Source: Chloroflexota bacterium (lineage in GTDB: Bacteria; Chloroflexota; UBA5177; JANWHV01). Taken from it: DNA of 7,620 nucleotides. Below, piece by piece: positions 1 to 6,786 of this stretch. Location of the stretch: NCBI GenBank assembly GCA_025450255.1, contig JANWHV010000058.1, positions 1 to 7,620 on the forward strand, given 5' to 3'. The number at the start of each line of letters is the position of its first letter. The first letter of the stretch is position 1. The notes beneath the pieces are model-generated. The model saw only the letters and a program-made list of their open reading frames with translations, made no database searches and was not told the origin of the DNA. The position numbers and the translations under genes were made by a program.

Positions 1-754
1 CGCCTGCCTTGTCGACCGCGAGCTTTGATTCCGCCTGGTCAAGCGCTAGCCTTGCCTGTGCGACGCTGGAGGGCGTGCCTCCAGCCTCCATCGACGCCAG
101 CTTGGCCTGGGCCGTGGCGAGGGAAGCTTCGGCCTGCGCTATCTGCGTTAAGGAGCCGCCGGCCTCCAGCGCGGCAAGTTTTTGCTGTGCCGAGTCGAGA
201 TTTGCCTGGGCGCTGGTGATGGCGGAGGGCGAGCCGGACTGCAGCGCCGTGAGCTTGGACCGCGCTGAGTCGAGGCTTGCCTGGGCCTGCGCCACACTCG
301 CCTTCGTTCCGCCCTCCTTGAGTGCCGCCAGCTTCAGTTGCGCCTGGATGAGCGAGGCTCGCGCCTGGGTGATGGTGGCGGGATTTGGCGGCGCGAGCTC
401 TTTGGCCAGGCGGGCCTGCGCGCTGCGCAGCGCGCTCTGGTCATTGAGCAGGGTGATCTGCAAGGTGGGATCGTCCAGCGTCGCCAAGATCTGATTGTTT
501 TTTACCTGCTGGCCGGCGTTGACAAGCACGCTTCTGACCGTGCCGGAAGCCTGGAAGTTCAAGGCATATTGGGTTATGTCCTGGGTTTGGCCGGATGGGG
601 TGACCGTGGTGGTGATCGTACCCTGGCTCACCAAAGCGACCCTGCCGTTCAGAGGCGCCGGCGTGCTGATTCCAGGCAGAGTGAACGCCATCAACAGTCC
701 CGAACCAGGAATTAGCGCCGCGAGCAAAACCAGACGGATCGAAAGCCCTCTCAT
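1..754 (-). CDS. HlyD/MacA-like efflux periplasmic adaptor (membrane-fusion protein), 3' part cut by the window edge
   Basis: 251 residues are visible, read from the ATG at 754-752 to the left edge; the C-terminal part is missing. Residues 7-25 form a hydrophobic N-terminal segment (signal anchor or signal peptide). Residues 70-95 carry the lipoyl-like half-motif of adaptors, ASGTVRSVLVNAGQQV followed by ILATLDD. From about residue 105 a long Ala/Gln/Leu-rich helical hairpin begins. It is built of about five repeats of 25-26 residues (starting near 128, 154, 179, 205 and 231) of the form AQAxLxxAxxKLAxL-xxGG. Such adaptors link an inner-membrane transporter (MacB-type ABC or RND) to the outside and contribute to export. 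The start is supported by a GGGGG stretch ending 7 nt before the ATG. No transporter partner is visible; it would be expected beyond the left edge. Family assignment is firm, export substrate unknown. Confidence 0.88.
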   Translation of the reverse strand, partial: MRGLSIRLVLLAALIPGSGLLMAFTLPGISTPAPLNGRVALVSQGTITTTVTPSGQTQDITQYALNFQASGTVRSVLVNAGQQVKNNQILATLDDPTLQITLLNDQSALRSAQARLAKELAPPNPATITQARASLIQAQLKLAALKEGGTKASVAQAQASLDSARSKLTALQSGSPSAITSAQANLDSAQQKLAALEAGGSLTQIAQAEASLATAQAKLASMEAGGTPSSVAQARLALDQAESKLAVDKAG

Positions 755-1003
755 CCTGAAGCCCCCTGAGGTCCCTACGTTCAATGGCTGACGGCGATCG
801 GCGCGTATCGTGTCGCCCATAGAGCGCATCGCGCCAAAGGGCAGCCGACTGCCGCGCCTGGATGGCTTTAACCTACGAAGGCTGCATGACCGCCCCATGA
901 ACGCCTGATGATAAATTGATGACAACGCGCAATCTCGTTGTGACCCCGCGCGACGGAGGATCGCTGGATTGCCGGCAGGCGCTCAGGCAAGGGGATCGAG
1001 AAA

Positions 1004-1030
1004 TTGCTCGGCCTCGTCGAGGCCGAGCAA
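1004..1030 (-). terminator. Strong hairpin, likely transcription terminator of the solute-binding protein gene
   Basis: This is a perfect 13-bp inverted repeat (TTGCTCGGCCTCG, one T, then its complement), giving a 12-bp GC-rich stem with a 3-nt loop. Read on the minus strand it lies about 90 nt after the solute-binding protein stop and is followed by a short TTTCT stretch. That fits a weak-tailed intrinsic terminator. The T run is short, so an RNA-stabilising role is also possible. Confidence 0.55.
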
Positions 1031-1084
1031 GCGGGAGAAGACGGCGTGAGGGGAACAGCGCGCCGGCACGCACTGTAACAGGGG

Positions 1085-1103
1085 GTGGGCGTCACCCGCC
1101 CAC
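1085..1103 (-). repeat. Short GC hairpin just downstream of the solute-binding protein stop codon
   Basis: The arms GTGGGCG and CGCCCAC (7 bp) enclose a 5-nt loop, and flanking G and C runs could extend the stem across a bulge. The hairpin sits 17 nt beyond the stop codon on the minus strand and has no T tract after it. It may protect the 3' end of the transcript or act with the larger hairpin at 1004-1030. Confidence 0.35.
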
Positions 1104-1119
1104 TCCCAGTTACACGCGC

Positions 1120-2745
1120 TCACGCCTTGGCGTAATCCTGGAAGACGTAGAACCAGACGGGGTTGAAGTAGAAGTCGCGGACGTTGGCGGACGGCAGCAC
1201 ATAGAATACCGGCGTCAGTAGTGGCACCCAGGGCGCGTCCCGCATGATCGTGCGGTCGAGCGCCGGGTATTGGCGCAGGCGGGCGCGCTGATCGGTGGTG
1301 GCCTTCAGGCGCTTCGCGGCGGCATCCACCTTCGGATTGCAATACCAGGACGAGTTCTGCGATCCGGTCACGGCGGAGGCGCAGCTCAGCACCGGTTCCA
1401 CGAAGTCGTTCGGGTCCGGAAAGTCCTGGTACCAGGAGTTGAAGAGGATCGGCACCCGCTGCTTGGTGCCGTAGAGCGTCTGCAGAGTGTTCCCGTCGAC
1501 GGATCTGAGATCCGCCTTCACGCCGATACCCTGCAGTTGCTGCACGATAGCTTCCGAGAGACGCAGGTCGTCGGCAACATTATCGGTGTAGAAGGTGGTG
1601 CTGAAACCGTTCGGATAGCCTGCTTGAGCCAGCAGTTTTCTGGCCTGCGCGGGGTTGTACGGGTACAGGTCGAACTTGCCGTATCCGGGCATCAAACGCG
1701 GCTCGATCGTGGTGGTGGGGATGCCTCGCCCGTTCACCAGGCGCGAGAGACGCGCGCGGTCGATTGCCATGTTGATGGCGCGGCGTACCAGCACGTTATT
1801 GAACGGCTTCATCAGCATGTTCATGGAGATGTACTCGACGGCGACCTGCTCCTGCCTGGTGATGCGCTTGTTCAGCGACGAGTCCTGGAGAACGCTGAGA
1901 AAATCCGCGGCCGGAATGGTGTTTGGGAAATCACCGTCAAGATCCGCCTGGCCCCGCTCGATACGGAGCAGCGCGGTTTCGGGCGTAACGCTGATATCCG
2001 CTTCGATGGTGGCGACCTTCCCGACATTGGGCAGGAAGTAGTGCGGATTGCGGACCAGGATCAGCCTGTTGCTGAGCAGGTGCTCAGAAAACATATATGG
2101 TCCGGTACCCATCGGGTGCAGCGAGCTATATGATTTGCCGTACTTGGCGATCTGGTTCTTGTCCACCACCGAGCCGAACGGCATGGCCAGCACGTTGAGG
2201 AACGAGGCATCCGGGGTCAGCAGATCGATCTCCAGCTTGAACGGGCTCAGCACCTTGATGCCGGAGACATGCGGCGCCTTGCCGTTCGCGTAGGCGTCGG
2301 CGCCCACGATATTCATCCAGAAGCTGGCGGCGCCGGACTGCGTCTTTGGATTGATGACGCGTTCAAAGGAGTACGCCCAGTCCGGAGCGGTGGCGAGCCG
2401 GCCGTTCCAGAAATGGACGTCGCGCCGCAACGTGAAGGTGTAGGTCTTGCCGCCGTTGGCGATCGCCGGCATGGCGGCGGCGGCATCGACGACGAGATTC
2501 TCGCTGGCGCCCGCGTAGTCGACCAGCCGATCGAACATCGCCTTCATGAACGGATAGCACTGGTTGTCATAGCAGAGCGCCGAGTCCAGGCTGGCGAAAT
2601 CGGATTGAAAATCCACGATCAGGGTGCCGGCGGCGCGCGCGGGCCGCGCCTGGGCGGTGTTGCCGGGGATTCGCAGGGTAAGACCGCCAATAATAGCTAC
2701 TGCCAGGACCGCGCTGAGCAGTTTCGATCGTCCATTTCCCACCAT
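1120..2745 (-). CDS. ABC transporter extracellular solute-binding protein, family 5 (peptide/nickel/opine type)
   Basis: 541 residues, the normal length for SBP_bac_5 proteins, which capture oligopeptides, nickel chelates or sugar-like solutes outside the cell for an ABC importer. Family signatures in order: YTFTLRRDVHFWNG at 102-115 with AYSFERV at 124-130, PMGTGPYMF at 211-219, VRRAINMAIDR at 320-330, and DFPDPNDFVEP near 441-451. A Sec-type N-terminus is visible: Arg/Lys at 6-8, a hydrophobic core at about 9-22, then an Ala-rich stretch. No lipobox Cys is present, so the protein is probably secreted or held by an uncleaved signal helix. Four Cys (58, 63, 455, 469) could form two disulfides. 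The start at 2745 is chosen because GGAAGGAG lies 8 nt upstream; an in-frame GTG at 2838 would add 31 residues with no signal-peptide character. No permease or ATPase gene is present, so it is an orphan receptor within the window. A TACAAT box (minus strand, 2827-2822) may belong to its own promoter, but no good -35 accompanies it. Ligand unknown. Confidence 0.92.
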   Translation of the reverse strand: MVGNGRSKLLSAVLAVAIIGGLTLRIPGNTAQARPARAAGTLIVDFQSDFASLDSALCYDNQCYPFMKAMFDRLVDYAGASENLVVDAAAAMPAIANGGKTYTFTLRRDVHFWNGRLATAPDWAYSFERVINPKTQSGAASFWMNIVGADAYANGKAPHVSGIKVLSPFKLEIDLLTPDASFLNVLAMPFGSVVDKNQIAKYGKSYSSLHPMGTGPYMFSEHLLSNRLILVRNPHYFLPNVGKVATIEADISVTPETALLRIERGQADLDGDFPNTIPAADFLSVLQDSSLNKRITRQEQVAVEYISMNMLMKPFNNVLVRRAINMAIDRARLSRLVNGRGIPTTTIEPRLMPGYGKFDLYPYNPAQARKLLAQAGYPNGFSTTFYTDNVADDLRLSEAIVQQLQGIGVKADLRSVDGNTLQTLYGTKQRVPILFNSWYQDFPDPNDFVEPVLSCASAVTGSQNSSWYCNPKVDAAAKRLKATTDQRARLRQYPALDRTIMRDAPWVPLLTPVFYVLPSANVRDFYFNPVWFYVFQDYAKA

Positions 2746-2753
2746 GCCGCGTA

Positions 2754-2761
2754 CTCCTTCC
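2754..2761 (-). promoter_or_regulatory. Ribosome binding site fixing the solute-binding protein start
   Basis: GGAAGGAG on the minus strand lies 8 nt before the ATG at 2745. It decides the start in favour of the inner Met, which also places the hydrophobic signal segment at the usual distance from the N-terminus. Confidence 0.7.
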
Positions 2762-2846
2762 ACATCCACGCTAATACGCGACGAGTGCGCCCGCGGATGC
2801 TCGACGGTTCTCGTCTCTGAGATTGTACTCATTCCCACGCGGGCAC

Positions 2847-4085
2847 TTAGCGGATTTCCGCCGCGGGGGCGCGGAGAAGATCGGCGATACGCACCGGCAC
2901 GCCGGTGGCGATGGACTTGTTCGCGGCCACGCCCACCAAAATCGACATGGCGCCGGCCCTGGAGCCTGCCATGTGGTTCAGCGGGTCGGGCAGGGCGTGC
3001 CCGCTAAAAAGGCGGTCCCAGAGGCGCTGGTCGCCGCCGCCGTGTTCTCCCTCCACCTGCGGGATGTCGTGGACGATCGTCTCGCCGTGGCGGTTAAATA
3101 CGGTGACGCGATCCCGGTTTGGCTCCGAGTAGGGGCCGGAAGTGAACTCCGCCATTTCCAGGCGTCCCTTGCTGCCGGTGATCGATGCCCTCCACCCCTC
3201 GTACGGGCTGTAGGCGATCAGCGAGTAGGTGAGTAGCGGGCCGTTGGCGTAACGAACGGAGACGCTCATGGTGTCCATGATGTCGACGTCATCGGAGAAT
3301 ACGCAGCCGTCGCGGTAATAGCCGTCTACGTGCTCGGCCTCGAAATAGAGGCCGCGGAGCAAGGGGTCTGACTTGTAATCCACGAAGAACTCGCAGCTTC
3401 GGGTGTAGGCGCAGGTGCTGCAGCGCTCGCCGCGTTCGGCACGGGTCGGCCCGTAGACGCGGCGCCGGCCGAAGGCGTGGACCGTCTCCGGTTCATCCTC
3501 AATCCACCAGTTCACCAGATCGAAATGATGGGTCGCCTTGTGTACTAGCAGGCCGCCGGAGTTTTCCATGCGCCGGTGCCAGCGCCGGAAGTAGTCGGCG
3601 CCGTGACGCGTGTCGAGGAGCCACTCGAAGTCCACGCTCAAAACCTCGCCGATGGCGCCGGCGCGGATAATTTCCTTGATCCGGGTGATATAGGGCACAA
3701 ACCGATAATTAAAGGTGACGACCACCTTGCGTCCCGTGCGTCGCTCGGCTTCGAGGATAGCGCGGCACTTTTCGTCGTCGATGGTCATCGGCTTCTCGGT
3801 AATGGCGTCGCAACCGGCGTCCAGGGCGCGGATGATGTATTCGTGGTGGTAGCGGTCGACCGTGGTGACGATCACGCAATCCGGCCTGGTGCGTTCCAGC
3901 ATGGCGTCGAAGTCGTCGAATACCGGCACGTTGCCGCAGTGCCGGCTCACATACGCCGCCCGTGCCAGGTTGACGTCGAAGATACCCACGACCGCCGCCG
4001 TATCGCCGTACCGTTCCACGATCGGCCGTCCGTACATGCCCAGACCGCGCGAGCTAGCTCCCGCCAGAGCATATGTTTTCACCAT
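2847..4085 (-). CDS. Gfo/Idh/MocA family NAD(P)-dependent oxidoreductase with a Cys cluster
   Basis: 412 residues from the Met at 4085. Members oxidise or reduce sugars, inositols and similar polyols in the cytoplasm using NAD(P). The N-terminal Rossmann fold starts with YALAGASSRG at 5-14, a degenerate glycine motif. The acidic Asp38 after the second strand suggests NAD preference. The family hallmark EKP is at 97-99. The active-site region NSGGLLVHKATHHFDL lies at 175-190, with His187 and Lys183 as likely catalytic residues. Less usual is Cys222-x2-Cys225-x5-Cys231, with a further Cys261, a pattern I recall from one subfamily and which could bind a metal. The start is uncertain: GGAGG lies only 2 nt before the ATG at 4085 but 5 nt before the GTG at 4082, and an ATG at 4094 is also in frame. 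The frame stays open to a farther Met at 4178, but that extension does not look like the family. The solute-binding protein gene follows after 101 nt in the same direction. Substrate unknown. Confidence 0.92.
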   Translation of the reverse strand: MVKTYALAGASSRGLGMYGRPIVERYGDTAAVVGIFDVNLARAAYVSRHCGNVPVFDDFDAMLERTRPDCVIVTTVDRYHHEYIIRALDAGCDAITEKPMTIDDEKCRAILEAERRTGRKVVVTFNYRFVPYITRIKEIIRAGAIGEVLSVDFEWLLDTRHGADYFRRWHRRMENSGGLLVHKATHHFDLVNWWIEDEPETVHAFGRRRVYGPTRAERGERCSTCAYTRSCEFFVDYKSDPLLRGLYFEAEHVDGYYRDGCVFSDDVDIMDTMSVSVRYANGPLLTYSLIAYSPYEGWRASITGSKGRLEMAEFTSGPYSEPNRDRVTVFNRHGETIVHDIPQVEGEHGGGDQRLWDRLFSGHALPDPLNHMAGSRAGAMSILVGVAANKSIATGVPVRIADLLRAPAAEIR

Positions 4086-4341
4086 CGCCTCCATTAAGCC
4101 AGGCGTATATGACGCCTGAAAACTCGTTCGACCGGGTGCCGCTCCAGCCATGTTCGTCCGGAAACAGATCGAGCGCATGCGCCGAGGCCAGGCGCTCGAA
4201 CATCCTCTGTGGGCTCAAGTTGCGGAACGACACGCGAGGTTCCTCCAATGAGATCATTACCTCAGCGCAAGGGAATCGGCTATACGTGACGCGGCGGACC
4301 GGGCGGTACGAGGACTGGCGAACGGCCGGGAACGTCTCCAT
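4054..4341 (-). CDS. Possible small hypothetical protein overlapping the oxidoreductase start (real gene or remnant)
   Basis: 95 codons from the ATG at 4341, ending 32 nt inside the oxidoreductase gene in another frame. I do not recognise the product. Coding evidence is compositional: about 65 of the first 80 codons end in G or C, as in the confirmed genes here, and this falls sharply in the last 15 codons where the frame approaches and enters the oxidoreductase gene. The residue mix is protein-like, with aromatic and acidic residues in the stretch LDLFPDEHGWSG. Against it, there is no visible ribosome site before the ATG and the tail looks like read-through. It could be a small gene upstream of and translationally linked to the oxidoreductase gene, the surviving end of a decayed gene, or chance. 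Confidence 0.33.
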   Translation of the reverse strand: METFPAVRQSSYRPVRRVTYSRFPCAEVMISLEEPRVSFRNLSPQRMFERLASAHALDLFPDEHGWSGTRSNEFSGVIYAWLNGGDGENICSGGS

Positions 4342-4465
4342 GATATAACGTATTTCGCGCCGCCTGCTCCACTCGCGACCGGAGTCGGGTGCTAGAAATC
4401 ACCGGCGAGTACCTGGTTCCCGCAGTCGTTCCGCGTGGGACGGGAGCCGGGGGAAAGAGAGCCTG
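4086..4465. other. Divergent intergenic region between the oxidoreductase and metallophosphatase genes
   Basis: This 380-nt region separates two divergent genes and should hold both promoters. Apart from the small minus-strand frame it overlaps, I see an imperfect palindrome AATGAGATCATT at 4247-4258, an operator-like size, and a TATAAC box at 4344-4349 on the plus strand without a convincing -35. No TTGACA box or CAATCAA box like those near 5343 and 6854 is found, so these two genes may not share that control. Confidence 0.4.
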
Positions 4466-5218
4466 ATGCGGATCGGACTGATCGGCGACATTCACGGCAA
4501 CCTGGTTGCCCTGGACACCGTGCTCACGGCGCTGGAGCGCGAACGACCCGACCAGGTGATCTGCCTGGGCGACATCTCCTCCACCGGCCCGCAACCGCGC
4601 GAAGTTCTGGCGCGCGTCCGTGACCTGGGTTGCCGGACGGTGCAAGGAAACTGGGATGCCTGGATGGTCGACACGCGGACGGGCATGCGCGCGTATGGCG
4701 GGTGCCGGGCGATCGATCGCTGGTCCGCGGAGCAGCTTGAGGCGAACGATCTCGATTACCTCAAGCACCTGCCACTGACCCTGGAGCTGCCGCTAGAAGG
4801 GCGGGCTACGCTGCTGTGCTTCCACGGCTCGCCGCTCAGCTACGACGACGTGATCGAGCCTGCCACGCCGGACGACGAGCTTTTTCGCATGCTCGGCGGG
4901 CGCGCCGCGACGGTGCTGGCGCACGGGCACACGCACACGCAGACGATCCGCCGGGTCGACGAAGGGTTTCTGATCAACCCCGGCAGTATTAGTGAGTGCT
5001 GGGATTTCCGCGAACGAGGAGACGACAAGCCATTCAGTCCATGGGCTGAGTTCGGCATGCTCGATTGGTCGAACGACCACCCCACGCTGACGTTGCACCG
5101 GGTGCATATCGACGTCGAGGCCGTGAGTCGCGGCGCTCTGGCGTCCGGCATGGCCGGCGCGGACGAATGGATTGCCCTGTGGCGGCAAGGATCCGGCGCC
5201 GCGCCATACCGGGGTTAG
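4466..5218 (+). CDS. Calcineurin-like metallophosphatase (YfcE/MJ0936-type phosphodiesterase family)
   Basis: 250 residues, typical for this compact family of two-metal phosphoesterases. All metal motifs are visible in order: Asp8-Ile-His10 in GDIHGN, Gly35-Asp36 in CLGDIS, Asn62 and Asp64 in GNWD (61-64), His120 in FHGSP, and His153 with His155 and His157 in AHGHTH. The usual NPGS motif follows at 171-174. GNWD has Trp where His or Cys is more common; the metal-linked Asn and Asp are kept. It has no signal peptide, so it is cytoplasmic. It probably cleaves a phosphodiester or phosphomonoester; substrates in this family are diverse. The ATG at 4466 matches the usual family N-terminus and has AAGAGAG 4 nt upstream, with GGGGGA just before that. 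It is divergent from the oxidoreductase gene and lies 209 nt ahead of the PHP hydrolase, with a hairpin between them, so it is probably transcribed separately. Confidence 0.92.
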   Translation: MRIGLIGDIHGNLVALDTVLTALERERPDQVICLGDISSTGPQPREVLARVRDLGCRTVQGNWDAWMVDTRTGMRAYGGCRAIDRWSAEQLEANDLDYLKHLPLTLELPLEGRATLLCFHGSPLSYDDVIEPATPDDELFRMLGGRAATVLAHGHTHTQTIRRVDEGFLINPGSISECWDFRERGDDKPFSPWAEFGMLDWSNDHPTLTLHRVHIDVEAVSRGALASGMAGADEWIALWRQGSGAAPYRG

Positions 5219-5238
5219 GAGATTGGCATACTGCCTGA

Positions 5239-5273
5239 GAGCGGCGCGCCCTTCGGCTTGGGCCGCGGCGCTC
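5239..5273 (+). terminator. Hairpin after the metallophosphatase gene, possible terminator
   Basis: A stem of GAGCG, CGCG and CCC pairs with GGG, CGCG and CGCTC around the 8-nt loop TTCGGCTT, with one G-G mismatch and one bulged C. It begins 20 nt after the metallophosphatase stop and ends just before the operator of the next gene. No T tract follows, so it may be a weak or Rho-assisted terminator or an RNA-end protector. Confidence 0.4.
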
Positions 5274-5275
5274 AC

Positions 5276-5294
5276 TACAATCAAGTGCAATCAA
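5276..5294 (+). promoter_or_regulatory. Candidate operator: two CAATCAA boxes, one helical turn apart, upstream of the PHP hydrolase gene
   Basis: CAATCAA occurs at 5278-5284 and again at 5288-5294, a start-to-start distance of 10 nt. They begin 65 and 55 nt upstream of the TTGACA box. The same box at the same 65-nt distance precedes the DeoR gene promoter, and its complement TGATTG overlaps the -35 box (5340-5345). DeoR-family repressors are known to use repeated short boxes, so binding by the downstream regulator is a reasonable inference. Confidence 0.5.
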
Positions 5295-5342
5295 ACGCTA
5301 TCCTTCCGTACACAGATACCGTTCGCATTTGCTCGAAGCTGA

Positions 5343-5372
5343 TTGACAGTGGCCCGTTGTTGCAGCTAGTAT
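5343..5372 (+). promoter_or_regulatory. Sigma-70-type promoter of the PHP hydrolase gene
   Basis: A perfect TTGACA (5343-5348), an 18-nt spacer and TAGTAT (5367-5372) would give a transcript start near 5379 and a leader of about 50 nt before the ATG at 5428. The flanks GTTCGCA (5321) and ATGGCTGCG (5371) are shared with the promoter at 6854-6883, which strengthens the call. Confidence 0.7.
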
Positions 5373-5427
5373 GGCTGCGTGTTAGCTTCGGCCGGTGACG
5401 AATGGCCAATCGTGATGGGAGGGGACG

Positions 5428-6780
5428 ATGGCGACCGAATTACTCTCGATCAGCGCCGAGGTTACCCATAAGGACACCTATAGCGAACGCATCCATACGT
5501 TCGCGGTGCCGGAGAACGCGGGCACGCTTTGCCTGACTTTCGAGATCGAGCCCAAGCGCGTCGGCCCTTACGGTCAGGCCATCGGCGTCATCTTGCACGA
5601 CCCGACCGGCCTCCGCGGCGCGCCCGGACGCGCCGCGCCGCCCGCCCGTCTTGGCGCCTGGGGCGCCACGCCTGGGCTGGTTCCCGGCGCGCCGCAAGCC
5701 GGCACCTGGAAAGCCGAGGTAAACCTGAACTACGTGCTGGAGGGGCCACCCTGCACCTACCGCCTGCGCGTCTGGCTTGAGGACGACGATACTCAGACCG
5801 CGGCGCCGCCACGCGCGCTGCCCACCGCCATCCCCAACACCGGGCCGGGCTGGTACGGCGGCGATCTGCACATGCACACCCACCATTCCGATGGCCAGTG
5901 GTCGGTTGCGGAGCTGTGGCAGGCAATTCAGGCGCGTTCGCTCGATTTCTTCATGCTCACCGATCACAATTCGCTCACGGGGCAGGCCGATGTAGCGGCG
6001 ATCGACACCGGCCGCGTGTTGCCGATACCCGGCATTGAAGTGACGATGCGTAAGGGGCACATGCTTGCCCTGGGTGTGGATACAGTGATCGATTGGTGGG
6101 TTGGCCGCGAGGGCCGGACCATCGCCGACGTGCTACGGGATGTGCATGAGGCCGGCGGCGTGGCGATTGTCGCCCATCCGGGGGCGGACGGCAGTCCTAT
6201 CTGCCACGGCTGCCGCTGGGAAATGGCGAACGTCGATCCGCGTCACGTCAACGCCGTGGAGGTGTGGAACAGTCCGTGGCTATTGGACGAGGACAATGAA
6301 AACAGCATGATCTTCTACGACGCGTGGCTGGCGCGCGGCTATCGCGTACCGTTGAGCGGCGGCAGCGACGAGCACGGCGGCAGGCCGATCTTCGCGCCGG
6401 GCGTGCCGACCACATATGTCTACGCGCGGGAGTTGTCCCGCCAGGCCATCCTGGACGGTATACGCGCCGGGCATATGGTGGTGAGCAGTGGGCCGACCCT
6501 GCGCCTGACCGCCCTGGCCGGCGGCGTTGCCGCGATCCCGGGTGACACGGCGCCGGCGGCGGGACCATTCAGCCTGGAGGCATCGGTGGCGGACCTGGAG
6601 GCGCCGGCCCGCCTGATCCTGCGCGGCAATGGCGCGGTACTGGCCGAGCAGGTGCTGGAAGGAAATGGCGCGTGCCTCTACACGAGCAATCAGCCGGACC
6701 CAGGCTGGTACCGCGCCGAATTGCGCAACCTCGACGGCACGGCCATGCTGGCTATCGCCAGCCCGATATTCCTCGCCTAA
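5428..6780 (+). CDS. CehA/McbA-family PHP-domain metallohydrolase
   Basis: 450 residues in three parts. Residues 1-135 form a beta-rich N-terminal domain. Residues 141-360 form the PHP catalytic domain. Residues 361-450 form a C-terminal beta-rich domain of the kind seen after the catalytic part in this family. Metal ligands visible in order: His148 and His150 with Asp155 in GDLHMHTHHSDG, Asp179-His180 in LTDHN, Glu204 in PGIEVT, His211 in KGHMLALG, His250 in VAHPG, and Asp314 and His316 in GGSDEH. Known relatives hydrolyse esters or phosphoesters (carbaryl hydrolase CehA/McbA is the name-giver), so the natural reaction is probably hydrolysis of an ester or phosphoester. There is no signal peptide. 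The ATG at 5428 is supported by GGAGG 5 nt upstream. The gene has its own promoter, nearly identical to that of the DeoR gene downstream, suggesting common control. Carbaryl itself is not implied. Confidence 0.9.
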   Translation: MATELLSISAEVTHKDTYSERIHTFAVPENAGTLCLTFEIEPKRVGPYGQAIGVILHDPTGLRGAPGRAAPPARLGAWGATPGLVPGAPQAGTWKAEVNLNYVLEGPPCTYRLRVWLEDDDTQTAAPPRALPTAIPNTGPGWYGGDLHMHTHHSDGQWSVAELWQAIQARSLDFFMLTDHNSLTGQADVAAIDTGRVLPIPGIEVTMRKGHMLALGVDTVIDWWVGREGRTIADVLRDVHEAGGVAIVAHPGADGSPICHGCRWEMANVDPRHVNAVEVWNSPWLLDEDNENSMIFYDAWLARGYRVPLSGGSDEHGGRPIFAPGVPTTYVYARELSRQAILDGIRAGHMVVSSGPTLRLTALAGGVAAIPGDTAPAAGPFSLEASVADLEAPARLILRGNGAVLAEQVLEGNGACLYTSNQPDPGWYRAELRNLDGTAMLAIASPIFLA

Positions 6781-6786
6781 TGCAAC

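Larger units (their letters stand above)
755..1119. other. Intergenic region between the solute-binding protein gene and the adaptor gene
   Basis: This 365-nt gap shows no convincing gene; short open frames here have no family resemblance or ribosome site. It holds a hairpin just after the solute-binding protein stop (1085-1103), a stronger 13-bp inverted repeat (1004-1030), and, on the minus strand at 921-905, two TCATCA boxes 11 nt apart. A promoter for the adaptor gene probably lies between 755 and 1000 on the minus strand, but I could not identify clear -35 and -10 boxes. Confidence 0.6.

Noticed and set aside
128..373. Regular 78-nt periodicity as a CRISPR-like or intergenic repeat array
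   Set aside because: The units are imperfect, keep one reading frame and encode the adaptor's helical repeats, with no unique spacers.
9..494. Long plus-strand frame rich in Ala, Ser and Trp with internal repetition
   Set aside because: It is the antisense of the repeated helical segment of the HlyD adaptor; the repetition comes from that gene.
1270..2133. 287-codon plus-strand open frame
   Set aside because: It lies wholly antisense to the solute-binding protein, shows no family resemblance and is explained by high-GC codon bias on the opposite strand.
4280..4768. Minus-strand frame antisense to the start of the metallophosphatase gene
   Set aside because: The opposite strand encodes a complete motif-bearing metallophosphatase; this frame has no recognisable motif or ribosome site.
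5440..6060. 206-codon minus-strand frame
   Set aside because: It is antisense to the PHP hydrolase; its His-rich look mirrors the metal-binding codons of that gene.
6202..6213. CHGC motif in the PHP hydrolase as a possible heme or redox site
   Set aside because: A paired-Cys segment near this point is usual in CehA/McbA relatives as far as I know, and no His follows in the CxxCH form needed for heme attachment.
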